64,000 nt of DNA from positions 62,001 through 126,000 of the forward strand of contig JASJZH010000006.1 in NCBI GenBank assembly GCA_037178975.1, given 5' to 3'. Shown piece by piece: positions 1 through 11,500 of the stretch; the first letter of the stretch is position 1, and each line of letters opens with the position of its first letter. Both the position numbers and the translations under genes were made by a program. The notes under the pieces were generated by a model. It saw only the letters and a list, made by a program, of their open reading frames with translations. It was not told the DNA's origin and did no database searches. Source of the stretch: Oscheius tipulae (taxonomy: Eukaryota; Nematoda; Chromadorea; Rhabditida; Rhabditidae).

Positions 1-858
1 TGGTATATCTATGCTAAAAGAGGCTTGTTTGAACTTGTGTTATGCTAATGCTGTTTCAGTTAATTGCTGAGCAGGAGAAAAATAGCCTTAAAATCAAATT
101 CTTCAACTTTACAGGTTCGTGAATCAACTTTTTTGTCATTCATTTTTCTTTTCAGAATCGGCTAGAGAAACGATAAAACGATATTCTTGCAAAGACGAAT
201 TCATAGCAACATGAAATAACTTTTTGGTATCACATTATTACAAATTATGCGTTCCTACATCATGCATTGAGCGAGATGTGTAAGCTATGACGCAGTCATC
301 CAAGAACACTGCCATCCAAGTAGATCCGAATTCACATACACAGAAGCAAAAAGTGTAGTGCTAAATAACATGTTTATTTGGGGACCGGACATGAGGATTC
401 AAATTCTTTACCGAGATGCGTGTCCTTAAAAGGCATCTGCTATAGTTATGCTAAGCTCTGTAAATCACCAGTTCCGAGAGATGGTGTAGCCGATATCACT
501 TCTGGACGGTTCGAAGAATCGATCACGGTGACACCTCAAAATAACACAAAGCACCAACATGGCTTGAGTTGCTCTGCCACCTTTGTCACAAAGATCAAAC
601 TCGACGTGAATGCCCGAGCTACAGTGTAATGCTTCAACTGATCACCAATAGAAGATAAACGAAGAATGTTTATTTGCAAGATAACTAATGAAACTACGAT
701 ATGACTATTAGGGACCCGATTTGGTGATGTTCCGTAAAAAGTGCATTCAAACTTCCATTCTATCTGGAATAACTGAGACCGGAGCAACAAGATTGTCCTT
801 CTTCGAGGCATTGTGAGAACAGACTGACTTTCCGCGGACAGTGACCTATAAATGTGGA
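1..858. other. intergenic, no gene seen
   Basis: This stretch lies downstream of the glycosyltransferase gene on the minus strand. Short open frames on both strands lack splice-consistent extensions and recognisable motifs. I see no RNA gene or repeat here. Confidence 0.5.
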
Positions 859-3800
859 CTACGTCAGAATTTTAACATTCGGTACCTCCAAAAAGGCCAC
901 CAATTCCACTATGCAGTACATGGTGATTGTTGGCCAAGTCATGATGAGATGAAAAATGTTTCTAATAATACCGGTCCCGTCTTTCATCTTGTTGGGGAAA
1001 ACCTAATTTTTTTGTTTAATAGAAAGTAAAAACTCGAACCGGCTGACAGATATAGCTGACTAAGAAGACACAGAAGAACCAGAAGTACTGAAGACCGAGG
1101 AAACTGAACATGATGATGGTGAAAGTTTTTTGGTTCGGTATCACAAGTCCCCAAACTCCGTGATCCACCGCATTCAGCATGATGGGAGTCTAAAATTTTT
1201 TTTTTTCAGACTACAAGGAAGCTTTCTCGCCAAGATAGGAGCAATGATGGTGTAAACAGATGCAATGCAAAGCAAAAATCCGTAGTAGAAGACAAATTTG
1301 CAGGCGAAGGAAAACGAGACAGTCACAGGGAGCTGGAAGAATTTGATGGCAAAGTAGTGGAAGACTTCGGCAGCCCCAATTGTCCATCTCCTTATTTGGC
1401 GGGCCCACTCATACCACTCATCAATGTAGTTTTTACCTAAATTGCTAATTTCCAAGGCGTACGCTTAGTTCTACCGCTAGTGGGTCCACTGAGAGTAGCG
1501 ACGGGGATGGCGCGAATGACACACTTTGTTCTGACAGCCAAAGACCATCTGATGAGGGCGATAATATCATCCATCTGGTAGCCAGGATGAGTGTATTCTC
1601 CATCCTCGAAGAGCTTCAAGTTCAGTGAAAAGATGCTCATCGTGTTAATGTTCCACGGAATCAGGTAGCCCATCATGAAAAAGGCCCTATAGGGCGTAGT
1701 TGATACTTCAAATTTGTTTCTTCATACCTCAGTAAACCAGTAACTCTTACGAAGAATGGGGACTTGTCCAAGTTGATACAGTAAAAAAGGGGAGACTGCC
1801 AGACGGTGTGAGAACGTTCCTAGAACATTATTATCTCCTAGGGCTGTGTATTTCGTGATTTAATTCATTGTGTAACCAAGAAATTGCTTTATGCTACCAC
1901 ATTTAAGCTTGTTTTAGACTGGAACGGGAACTGGAACTTAATTTGTCTAATAGAACACGCATACTTTCAAAAACACAATGTTCTTAAAAAGTTTTCCCCA
2001 CTTACCTCCTTGCTAAGCTTCCAGTAGTCTTCCTCCAAGGCGTCAAAATAGCGCTCTCCAAATACTGAGTCACAGTCGCCGGTCGTGACCAACAGTTCAA
2101 CATTCTGATGACCCTTGCCCAGAGGGTAGGTCTAGAAACCAATATTTGTCTATTGGTCATCCTGTTTTTTTTTACCTTGTCATATCGTAACTGTTTAACA
2201 GCCATTCTGGCAGCATAATTGAAGTTGGAACACTTGCCGGGAATGTCCCCGGGCAGTCCTTTGGGATGGAAGGTGACAATGAATCTGTCAAAGAGGGGGT
2301 CATACTTTTCGTGAAGAATTTTAGACTTCTAAACGTGTTTTTTATAGATTGGGCTGCCAAAATACCTTTTCCCTGTCAGGAGTGCCCTCCTCCATTCCAA
2401 TCAGGCAAGTAATTTTGTCTTTCGCATTAGGCTGACTGGAAATACTGTTAATCGTATCCATCAACAGTTCTAAGGGCTCTTTGTAGACACAAAGGCCAAC
2501 AAGATGCTTGACCAGTAAGTTTTCAGGGTTGTTGACCTGAACATAAGCTTTCTTAGTAAACCATAGCTTGTTTTTACCTTAGACAGATTAATTGTGTGGC
2601 TGGCAAACTTTCTCAGCCTGTAGGAGTACCTCAGCGCGTTGAACACTGCTACAAGCCAGAGAAGATGCAAGCAAATGCAGATTATTGTGACAATTTCTAG
2701 AGCGAAATCCTTAATGTTGGTTTTTCTCCTTTCAGATGGAATTTTACGTTCACAGCAGGAATGCATGGTACCCAGATGGCTGAAGAAATGAAAAGAAAGA
2801 TTAGGAAGGTGAAGAGAAGGTTCCATCGAATGTAGGCATTAGCAGGCTTGGCTATCCTTCCGGCATAGAGAGACATTCTATAATTCCAATACTCTTCCGT
2901 AAAGTATCTCACGATTACCGACTGAATCCTCGAGAAACCTTTTTCGCAAAAGACTTCTTCATTCTGGACATCTTGCTCTCTCGCCGTCTGTACTGTCCCA
3001 ATTTCGACTCCGGCAAAGAATATGACTTGCTCTAAAACCAACTTTTTGTCTTCCATTCCGATTATCTTTTCGGCAAACAGAAATAGTGTGAGAGGCGAGA
3101 AATGACGCAGATAGATTTGTAAGCTTCAAGATCAAAAAAGGCTACTATAACCTTTGGCCATAAGTTGTGGCCTCCTACCAAAATTTTTGTCTTCTATCGA
3201 ACTGCCACCAAACTTGAGGTGAGAGCAGGTAACATTGAACCTACATTTTACACCAAGTTTCAGTCCCATTTACATTCATTTTTTGTTCCCATTTGGCAGT
3301 AACCGACATTTCAGACACTAGGAAGTTATCACAACACAACTACGAGAAGAAATATTTTGCCCAAAAAGTTCATGGTACTTTCGGGTTCAGTGATAAACCG
3401 TTGGGAGCAAGTGTTTGAAGAAACTGCCTGACCTGTCTGAGTTTTAGCCTCATTGGTCTTACAAGAAAAGATTATGTCACGTTCCGAAAATCTAGCTAAA
3501 ACAATTCTGTGGCTCTGAAATTTCGCAAGGCCTGCTCCCAGAAACAGAAAATGGAAAAATCGACCTAACTTGGCCATCGAAAAAGCAAGTCGGCTGAATC
3601 ATGGTGTGAAAGGTAGGCCAAATGTTCTCTACTCTCACCGCAAGTTTGGTAGCAGTTCGATAGAAAACAAAAGCTTTGAAATGGGTCACAAATTATGGTT
3701 GGAACTAGAGAGCAACTAAGATTTTGTACTTTGAGAAATGTTGCGAAGAGTAAAAGTCATTGTAAAGGCTACTCACCTTCTTCTCAGCTTGACCCTCCAC

Positions 3801-3872
3801 CACTTCGATTCTAGGATCGGCTAACTCGACGGGCGAAAGCCCCAACTCAAAGCGAGCTTCCTTCTTGGACAT
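859..3872 (-). CDS. multi-membrane family-2 glycosyltransferase
   Basis: About eleven exons give a protein of roughly 600 aa. After a short cytoplasmic N-terminus come two membrane helices (exon near 2720-3070 and exon near 2580-2720). A GT2 catalytic domain follows, with TTGDCDSVFGERYF as the DxD region near 2050-2090. QIRRW near 1385-1395 matches the Q-x-x-RW motif of processive GT2 enzymes. The C-terminus has four or five further hydrophobic segments and ends in a TAG at 859-861. Exon phases agree at every junction I checked, and several introns are only 37-38 nt (for example the one between GPTSG and KNYIDEW). The ATG at 3870-3872 follows a tttttgtcttttcag acceptor 8 nt upstream, suggesting trans-splicing. 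By family, such enzymes transfer sugars at a membrane; donor and acceptor cannot be inferred. Nematodes have a family with this layout. Confidence 0.85.
3159..3697. repeat. imperfect ~105-bp inverted repeat in glycosyltransferase intron 1
   Basis: The arms are 3159-3263 and 3594-3697, in opposite orientation around a spacer of about 330 bp. By eye they match at roughly 75-80%, with one 1-nt indel near the start. Read outward-in, each arm has an open frame sharing FVFYRTATKL, then VR, NI, PTF and a final Q. Several of the differences are synonymous. This could be a MITE-like foldback or an inverted duplication of an old exon. Confidence 0.7.
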
Positions 3873-5737
3873 ACTGTAGTCCTGAAAAGACAAAAATCAC
3901 TTGAAGTTCACGAGAGCGACAAATTTTGAAGTGCAAACAAGTTGGTACAGAAGCCTGTGCGGTCTCTGCTCCGACAGCGCTTGCGTTTTATACGCCTAGT
4001 AGGCGGGGGGCGGTGAATGGAATTGGGCGTCAACGAGATAATTTCTGGGAAGAGCTGAACAGAAGTGTGAGAACTGGCACTTTTGACAGTGTTTTTTGCT
4101 TTAGTCATACTAATTGTGAAATCAAAACACGATATGTTTCCAGCGTGTGTCGCTGTTTTAGTTGTTCTGTAAAATGCGTTGCAAACTTGAAGCAGGACCA
4201 GTTCAACATTTTGGCAAGTTTATTCTAGCTATACCCCTTTTAATGCTACAGAAAAGCTGCAGAATGACTATAACTGACTCCTTCACATGAGATATACGGA
4301 AAAACTAGTGTTTAAAAATAAGAACATTTCTATATGAAATAACTTATTGAACTTCTGCCCAAACTCTGTTAGTCATTTGTTTAGCTAGCTTGCTCTGTAT
4401 TTACACTTGTTTCAGCTCTAAACCACTTTGTCCCAATTTCCTTGAATTGAACGAGACCATTTACTCAAAAAGTAATTTTACCGGGGAACATCAAATGACC
4501 TACTCAAATATTATTATTGACCTCACATCCAAAAGGAATTTTACGTGGGTGTCCACTTGACTATTGACTTTTAACGCTACGTGGAGGCTCAATAAAGGGA
4601 ATGGTACATAAGGTTCATGCTTCCCCCGAATACCTTTCTTGACCTGCTGATACAGTTCAAAGGTACACAACAAGCCGATTATTGTACCAGACGTTCAAAC
4701 AGGCTAGTGTTACGTCAATATGGGGGAGAGAAGTCAGCACAGCACATCTCCGCATCAAAATATCATTCTGAAAGTGATCTGAATTGTTGAAAGTCATCAC
4801 AGTGTATGGACGAAGCAAATGCCCAAAGCGTTGGTTCCATACAAACAACTGATTTTAAGCATGCAGCTATAAAACCTTTTTAGGGCAACTTCAGTTTTCC
4901 ATCACTTTTATTTCTGTTCTTAGTAGCTGATATATTGCATACAAATAGTCTAAAATTCCTAGTCCTTGTCTGAAGCATGACAGAAACATTTTAGGCTATT
5001 ACTTTTTCCGTTCTACCTGCTTTTAAGATTTTTTTTATCAAATCACAACCACGAAATCTCCGCAATCACTTAAATATTACTAGTACCTTTCCTTTAAAAG
5101 TTAATCATCAGTAGTATTTGATCAGAAAGTGATCGTCTTCCGCCAATGACAAACAAATATTTGAGATCAAATTGCGAGATCCTGACTAATCTCTACTGAT
5201 CACTTGCGCGTTACCACTTGATCTAGACTAAACTGAGTCCAAATGCGGTCAAACTGAGTCACGCTGGTACGCTGTCGATGTTTCTCTTTTGTTGCCGATC
5301 TATAATCTGCAAACATGAGGAGCAAAGGTGGGAAACTCCGGGGTGAAGAACGGCAACCCACATACGGACTGGAAAAAAGAGTTCAGTTGCTGGTTTTTTT
5401 AGGTGAAATTATGTTTTGGACCGTGTAGTAGCACTGAAAGCTGTTGGTAAGAGGAGCGTCAGATTTCAGATGTCTCTCTTCCTCCCACTCCCGTTTTATA
5501 CACGTTTCGTAAGCTATGTACACTTGTACACGCCTATTTGAATGGTAATTCATAGGGTATGTATGAGCTTTTCTTCGGTTTATGTTCATCTATTCTCTGT
5601 CATGAACCTGACTCGCTTCTCATTTTTTTAAGTTCCAGCCCCTCGGGCCCTTTAGCTAAACTCGTGCTGCTGCGTTCTAACGAACCATTTTTCTCAACAG
5701 TCCCGCCGTTAGTCCCATCAGTCAGTCGTCAGAAATA
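3873..5737. other. intergenic, no gene seen
   Basis: This is the upstream region of the glycosyltransferase gene. It is AT-rich with scattered short frames and no convincing exon chain. A pyrimidine-rich patch near 5590-5720 precedes the candidate secreted-protein exons at 5738. Confidence 0.4.
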
Positions 5738-6205
5738 TTGGTCTATATATTGGTGAGCTTCTTTTCTCCCATTCTTGTCTCTCTCTTTACCGCTTTTCTA
5801 ATAGTTCAAGTAAAGGCTGCCGATGAAATCACTGTCAGCTACCATCTGACTTGTCGAGATGCTGACGGTACACCTATCTCGTTCAGCTACGATCAAGCTG
5901 AAGGAAATCGATCCCGGAGTTAATGACAAAATCGCGGTCTTTGTCGGAGGCGCCAATGGAGAGATGAAGCCAATATCAGTAGCGTGTACACTGGCGATGG
6001 CTGGCCCGATGATGGGCTTTATGAGTACTACGTCCTGGTCAGATCCGACTGCAGGATTGATGAAAAAGAAGAACCATCTTTGTCTTGTCCTCATCTCCGT
6101 TCGGAATTTTCAGATTTACAGAAAGAACAAGTTTCACTTATTGTTAAACTCCAAAAGTCGCTCAAACTTTTCGAACCATTGTTTGCCTGGCACGTCGGCA
6201 AGTAG
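5738..6205 (+). pseudogene. broken small secreted-protein gene (candidate)
   Basis: A hydrophobic leader ending in VKAA is followed by coding-looking sequence (DEITVSYHLTCRDADG). The frame then changes to ATIKLKEIDPGVNDKIAVFVGG and changes back to YTGDGWPDDGLYEYYVLV before a stop at 6203-6205. The first change could be explained only by a 19-nt GT..AG interval, shorter than any other intron here. The second has no clear splice solution. I therefore read it as a frameshifted relic or a mis-assembled small gene. The family is not recognised, and transthyretin-like was considered but not supported. Confidence 0.25.
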
Positions 6206-6300
6206 ACGGCTTAGCATGGTCAGAAGAGACTGCTAATTACACAGACAACTAATTACTTGTTCTCACAGAAGAGAGAGAAGAAAAACACTTGGCAAACATA

Positions 6301-7788
6301 TCAAAAGTTTAGTATTTTTTCAAGGTTTGAATAGTAGTTTCTTCGAAGCTTCTCTCTGAGATCATATAGATGTTTTTGAAGAACTGTGGAGTTGATTATC
6401 ATGACGGGATCATGGTTCCATGTGGTGTTTCTAAAAACATTTGGAAAATAGCCAGTTACTTGACTAATGTTACGCTCTAGATGCTCCAGTATTTCGTCCC
6501 TGATCATCCCCTTCTGTTTCCACTTCCTAGGAAATTCTTTCTTGGGTCCCAAAACGAATATATAATTCTGGCATCTCTTGCCCATCCATTTCCCTGCAAA
6601 TCAATAGATTATTGGGTGCGACCGCACGCATTAATAAGAACCGCGAACCGACTGCACCCACTTTGCTCAACATCCTGACATGTGGAAACTTTTCCCAGGC
6701 ACCAAGCAGCGCCTTGATCCAGGACTCATACACAAATAAATCGTAATAGCTTCTTGTCTGGTTGTAAACTTTAACACAATACTTGTAATCTTCTATACGT
6801 GTAGGGAAAGCTTTCTAGCTAGGAACAGCTGAAACTCCAGTGGTGAAAATAATGACCTTCTCACGTGTAAAGCTCCGTTATCTGATCCAGTAAAAGATTC
6901 TGGCAACTTCGTTTCATATTCAGTGTAATCTATACATTGAAGATGGGGAAGTTAGTACTAGCTTGTTCTGGATTCACACCTGTCCTGGAGTTCAGTTTGG
7001 CGTTAGTGTATTTCAAAACGCAAGCCTTTTTGACCTCGGGCCATAGAAATCGAACTTGTCTGTCGTCTGATATGAAATTGTTATTTCATATGACATCTCC
7101 AAAGAAATTGTTAAAGCAAAAGCTGTCAAACCTTGTGTTTCAAATACATAGACACAAAACTTTACACCTACTAATGGTTGTATATTCGCAGATTCATTTT
7201 ATTGTCAAAACTTAACGCCAATATCGCATCAATGAATAGCAGTCAATCAAACTTCTGCAGATAAAGGGTTGTAATACAGTGTCGGCGAAAAAATTTCTGA
7301 AAAGAGGTACTGCGAAGTTTTTTTAATCAACTGACGTCTTTTTGCGTGCATTGTTTTTGGAAGTCCGTTGTGTTCAAGACAATGTTCTCGCAGGCATGGA
7401 TTGAAGCGTAACATTTCACGGTTTCTGCGTAAGAAATAGTGCAAGTAGATGTGCCATAAACAACTGATCCATAGCCCGCTTTTATAAAGGAGCACTGTAT
7501 GGCTCTAAAATGTTCAAAATGCCGATTTTGTATTTGATAGTATTGTTTTCATATTAACTGTAACCTGTTTCGAAAAATCCTGAATTTTTTTGATGAAAAC
7601 ATTTTGACATTAGTTATCGATACTGACCGGTTGGCTACAGTAGTGTATAAATTAACTATCAACAAAATAGAGGATATTAGCAGAAAAAATTTGAATAATA
7701 GGTTACCGTAGGTGATGCTGTGTTTTGCTCGGGTGATAGCAAGTTGCCGTCTGCGCAAGAAATACAAGGTATGACAAAACTGATTCAT
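6301..7788 (-). pseudogene. decayed DUF273-type type II membrane transferase
   Basis: The start at 7786-7788 opens an exon with a single membrane anchor (LLFKFFLLISSILLIVNLY), as in Golgi type II enzymes. The next exons keep DUF273 features: VKCYASIHA, DFQKQCTQKD joined in phase to KFFRRHC, and a C-terminal block YETKLPESFTGSDNGALH followed by YYDLFVYES and FPRKWKQKG. The body is broken in the middle. A TGA at 7243-7245 replaces the usually aromatic codon before LLFIDA, and a base is missing between 7225 and 7226 inside the D-A-D-I-G-V metal-binding motif. Sequence between that point and the LPESF block is degraded. DUF273 is a nematode-expanded family thought to be nucleotide-sugar transferases; the C-terminal exons still splice cleanly. 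A sequencing error could explain one lesion but hardly both. Confidence 0.65.
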
Positions 7789-8535
7789 GAATTCAAACAA
7801 TGAAATTAGATGTTCAGTCTGGGTGGTTGGCAGCAAAGTAGAAAAAAACCAAAAAACTTTCAATTCAGAATAAATCTACTCAAAAAGCAGAAAGAACAGT
7901 ATCTACTCTCTCTATCGGTATTGTTCTTTTTACAGTGGACGTGCTAAAATGCTCAGTTCTTTCCCCATGAATTTGTAGTGGGTTTATATTTTTTAACTGT
8001 CCGAAAAGTCTCGTTCATCTGTCACCTTAAAACTAAATGATGATACGGTGTCAGCCATGAGAACAAGTACTAATAGTTCCAACATTAGATTCGGCGGTCA
8101 CAAAAGCAACAACTGTCTTTAGATGCATTTGTTAGAGAACATGTTCGTAAAATAAGCGTATGAAACTGTTTATTTATTTATGCTTCCGAAAGGAAGTTCA
8201 ATATGACAATAGAACCGTATTTAGCTCACATAACTTCATTGGAGGGTGCTGTACGTGCCGAAGCTCGTTGATATACGAAATACGATGTGCTTTACCTAGG
8301 AGGAGGAGCTTCTTCGGTTTACGGAGCAATGAGATCTGGACAAAATCGGATATTTTGGGTGGAGAGGGTAGAAAGTCGACGTGGAAAGAGTAAAAGACCC
8401 GTAAAAAAGCCGGGAGCGAAATGACACCTATACAAATACAAAAAGTAGAAGCTAAACGTGTTCTTGTTTGCTTCGTTGAATGGATTTGAAGGCTCGGGAA
8501 CCTCCCCTCATAGAGTCATCTGAATTTTGAACACT
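7789..8535. other. intergenic, no gene seen
   Basis: This lies between the 5' end of the DUF273 relic and the 3' end of sax-3. It is low-complexity and AT-rich. The frames here do not join to anything recognisable. Confidence 0.45.
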
Positions 8536-11500
8536 TTAGAAGAAAAAACCAGACTGACAATTGGCTTGAGCTATGGCACTTGCAGAGATTCCCATTCTGG
8601 GCATACCCGTTGACCTGCGCGATGGCTGACTCTCCTCTGAGCCTTCTCCATCCGCATCGGAAGACTGGTTCTCTTCATCAAGCATCAGAGAAGATCGTTG
8701 ACTGTCGTCGTCCTTATTCCCGCGTTGAGGACGTATTCCCTGAGTCCTGTTTCTACTTGTAGGCCGTTTGGCATCCTCTGTCACACTGTCGTATGGGTCC
8801 TCGACAAGGCATCCACCACGACGGAACTGAAACAATTGAGGTCAGTTTTATTTAATGATTTTTAAGCTATCAGTCTAAGTTTCGTAATTTGAGTGCATGA
8901 GGTTCCAATACAATTTGCAAGCTCATAATCGTTGCTTATCAGAACTTTGGGTTAACTCCAGGGACTTTGATAAAAACATTGCTTATTTGGCTATAAGTTG
9001 GTGTTTTGCAACATTAGCCAGGTACTAATATGATACTGATAGAGAAAGCAGACTTACGTCAAACCCCTCCGGTGGTGGTGGATTAGCTGGAGGAGGCGGG
9101 ATAAAATCCATAAGTGTCTGCTTCGGACTCCGTCTTCCTCCCATCGTTCCGGTTTTCGCTCTTCCATTGAAGCTGCTCCCAGTGCCGTCGGAAGACTGGA
9201 ATTGTACATAGCTGACATCGGTATGCGGTGGACTGTCGGAGTGCTGACTTCCATTCGGAAGATCAGATGTCCTGCTTCCTCTGGACCTGCGTCCAGTTTG
9301 TGTCTGCTCGGCAAACCGTGGAGGGGGACCATTTGGAACAGGATTGGTTGGAACCATCGGACCACGCAGTGAACGATCGCTTAGCCAGGCTGGCTGCTGG
9401 TTTGACATGATCAGTGTTGTCGTAGCGTATGGAGAAGGATCATCTTGGAACTGAAAGTAGTTTTGTACACATCCAAAGTTGCAAAGCACCTGGTTTCCGT
9501 AGAAAGTGCACATCGGGTTCCCTGGTCCTCCACTCAACTGAGCATAGTGATAATGATGTTCGGAACCTGGTCTGTTCATGGTTCCAATGTAATCGTCTGG
9601 ATAGAAATCTCTCTGGTTCGGTGTCATGGAGTACAGAGGCTGTGGTGGATTACTAAAACAGCTATAAACTCAAAAGTGTGAAAAATTCTCACCGTCCCAT
9701 TGTCATCCTTCCAGTATTGTACGTGCTGTTGTCCCACATTCCGTTCTGAGCCATATGCACCGAACCATCGTTGATTTTGATGAAAGGTCCCATTCTGTCT
9801 TTTGCATCCTTCTTCTTGCAGTACTTTAGATAAATGAAGACGCAGAAGGCGACGGCCAGTATCCATGCCAAGACGAGTACTAAGACCAAAATCACCCGGT
9901 TTTGGGCCAAGGCATAGAAAAAAGAAGATTGACCTTCCGTAGCCATAGCAATGTGTTTATCAAGTGTTTCTTGGTCTAAAATGTCCAATTTATAACTTCC
10001 AAAACATGTCCACTAACTCATTGTGACCATGTCAGTACCGTGAGCAACACCAATTCCAGCATTTGTTCTGGCCGAGACTCGAATCTTGTAAGTCATTCCA
10101 GGTACAAGATGGAAAAGAGTGACACTGGCTGCTCGTTCATTTGTGGTGATGTTACGGTTGAACTTGGTGCCTTTGCCAAGGATGACCACCTAGAAGAGTA
10201 TGTGTCTATGAGTATAAAAAAAATACCTGGAATCCCTTCAATATTCCATTGATCCCATCAGCTGGAGGAGCTTTCCATGTAATTCTTAATGTGGTCAGAT
10301 TCAACATTCGAATGTGAACTTGAGCTGGAGGCAAAGATGGTGCTAAAATGCCAAATATCTTCCATTCAAATGTTTCTACTCACGTGCTTCAGCAGTCAAG
10401 GCATCCATGGAGTTCGATGGAGCTCCTTGATGCGTCTTATGATAAGGGATGACGAAAAACTCATAGTTGGTGAAAGGCAGCAAACCATTAACTAAATAGG
10501 ATTCCGTGTTGGCACCGCTCACATTCACCCATCTGAAAAGTTTCAATATTACATAGGACAAGAGCTTCTTACTGGTTAATGTTGCTTCTTGGTGGCCCTC
10601 TCCACTTGATGTAATAGCCATCGACCAACTCTTCGACCTTCTTTCTTTTCCAGAACAGGCGAACGGCTGTGGAGTTAATGGTCTTCACTTCCTCTAGCTT
10701 GATCAACTGTTCTGAAGTCAGACGCTGTAAAGCATTGCCGTCGTACTTGTCGTCATTCATCGAAGGATCTGTAAATGGAGTTTGAAGGAACGGTGACTAC
10801 TGGTGGCATTCCATTAAAAGCTCCGATCACACCCAGTCATATTCTAAACAAGTTGTGCCTTACATTTCAAAAATTGACGATACAAGCCTCCAGATTACAT
10901 TCTAAATCAAAACTGAGCCAAAATAGTTGTTTGGCAAACAACTTGAAGAAAAAGAAAAAATGAATAAAACCTACCTTCAGCTTTTTTGCTAGTTGTCGCC
11001 AGAGAAGTCGCTTGACTAGGTGGTCCAATACCCTTCTCGTTCTCGGCTCTCGCAACGAATGAGTACGAATAACCTGATTTCAAGTTTTTGATTCTGTATT
11101 TGTTGGTAGATATGTAGTCAGGGACGTTGAACCAGGTCTGAATTTGGTTTGGAAACTAAAGGCAAAAAGCTTACCTGTCCGAGATTGGGACAAAAGTATT
11201 GTAGAATGTAGCCAGTGATGGGACTTCCGCCATTTTTGTCCGGTGCTCTCCACTCGATGTCAAGTTCCGTATCGCTGATATTACTAATTACTGGCTGAGA
11301 TGGGGCAGAGGGAAAATTGGCATTGTCCGGCATTCGGCTGAAGCCCTCCTTGATGTTGTGATCTTCAACAATGAGCGACGCTGTCCATGTGGATTCACCA
11401 TCTTCACTGCCTGCTCGACATGTATAGACCCCAGTGTCGGACTTTCTAAAGCGACAAAATTAGATTTAACCCATAGAATCTGAGGACCAGATTGCCGAAC

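Noticed and set aside
5738-6205. Transthyretin-like (TTR) family member
   Set aside because: The short VKL-like stretch is suggestive, but the conserved second half and cysteines of the family are missing and frames do not join.
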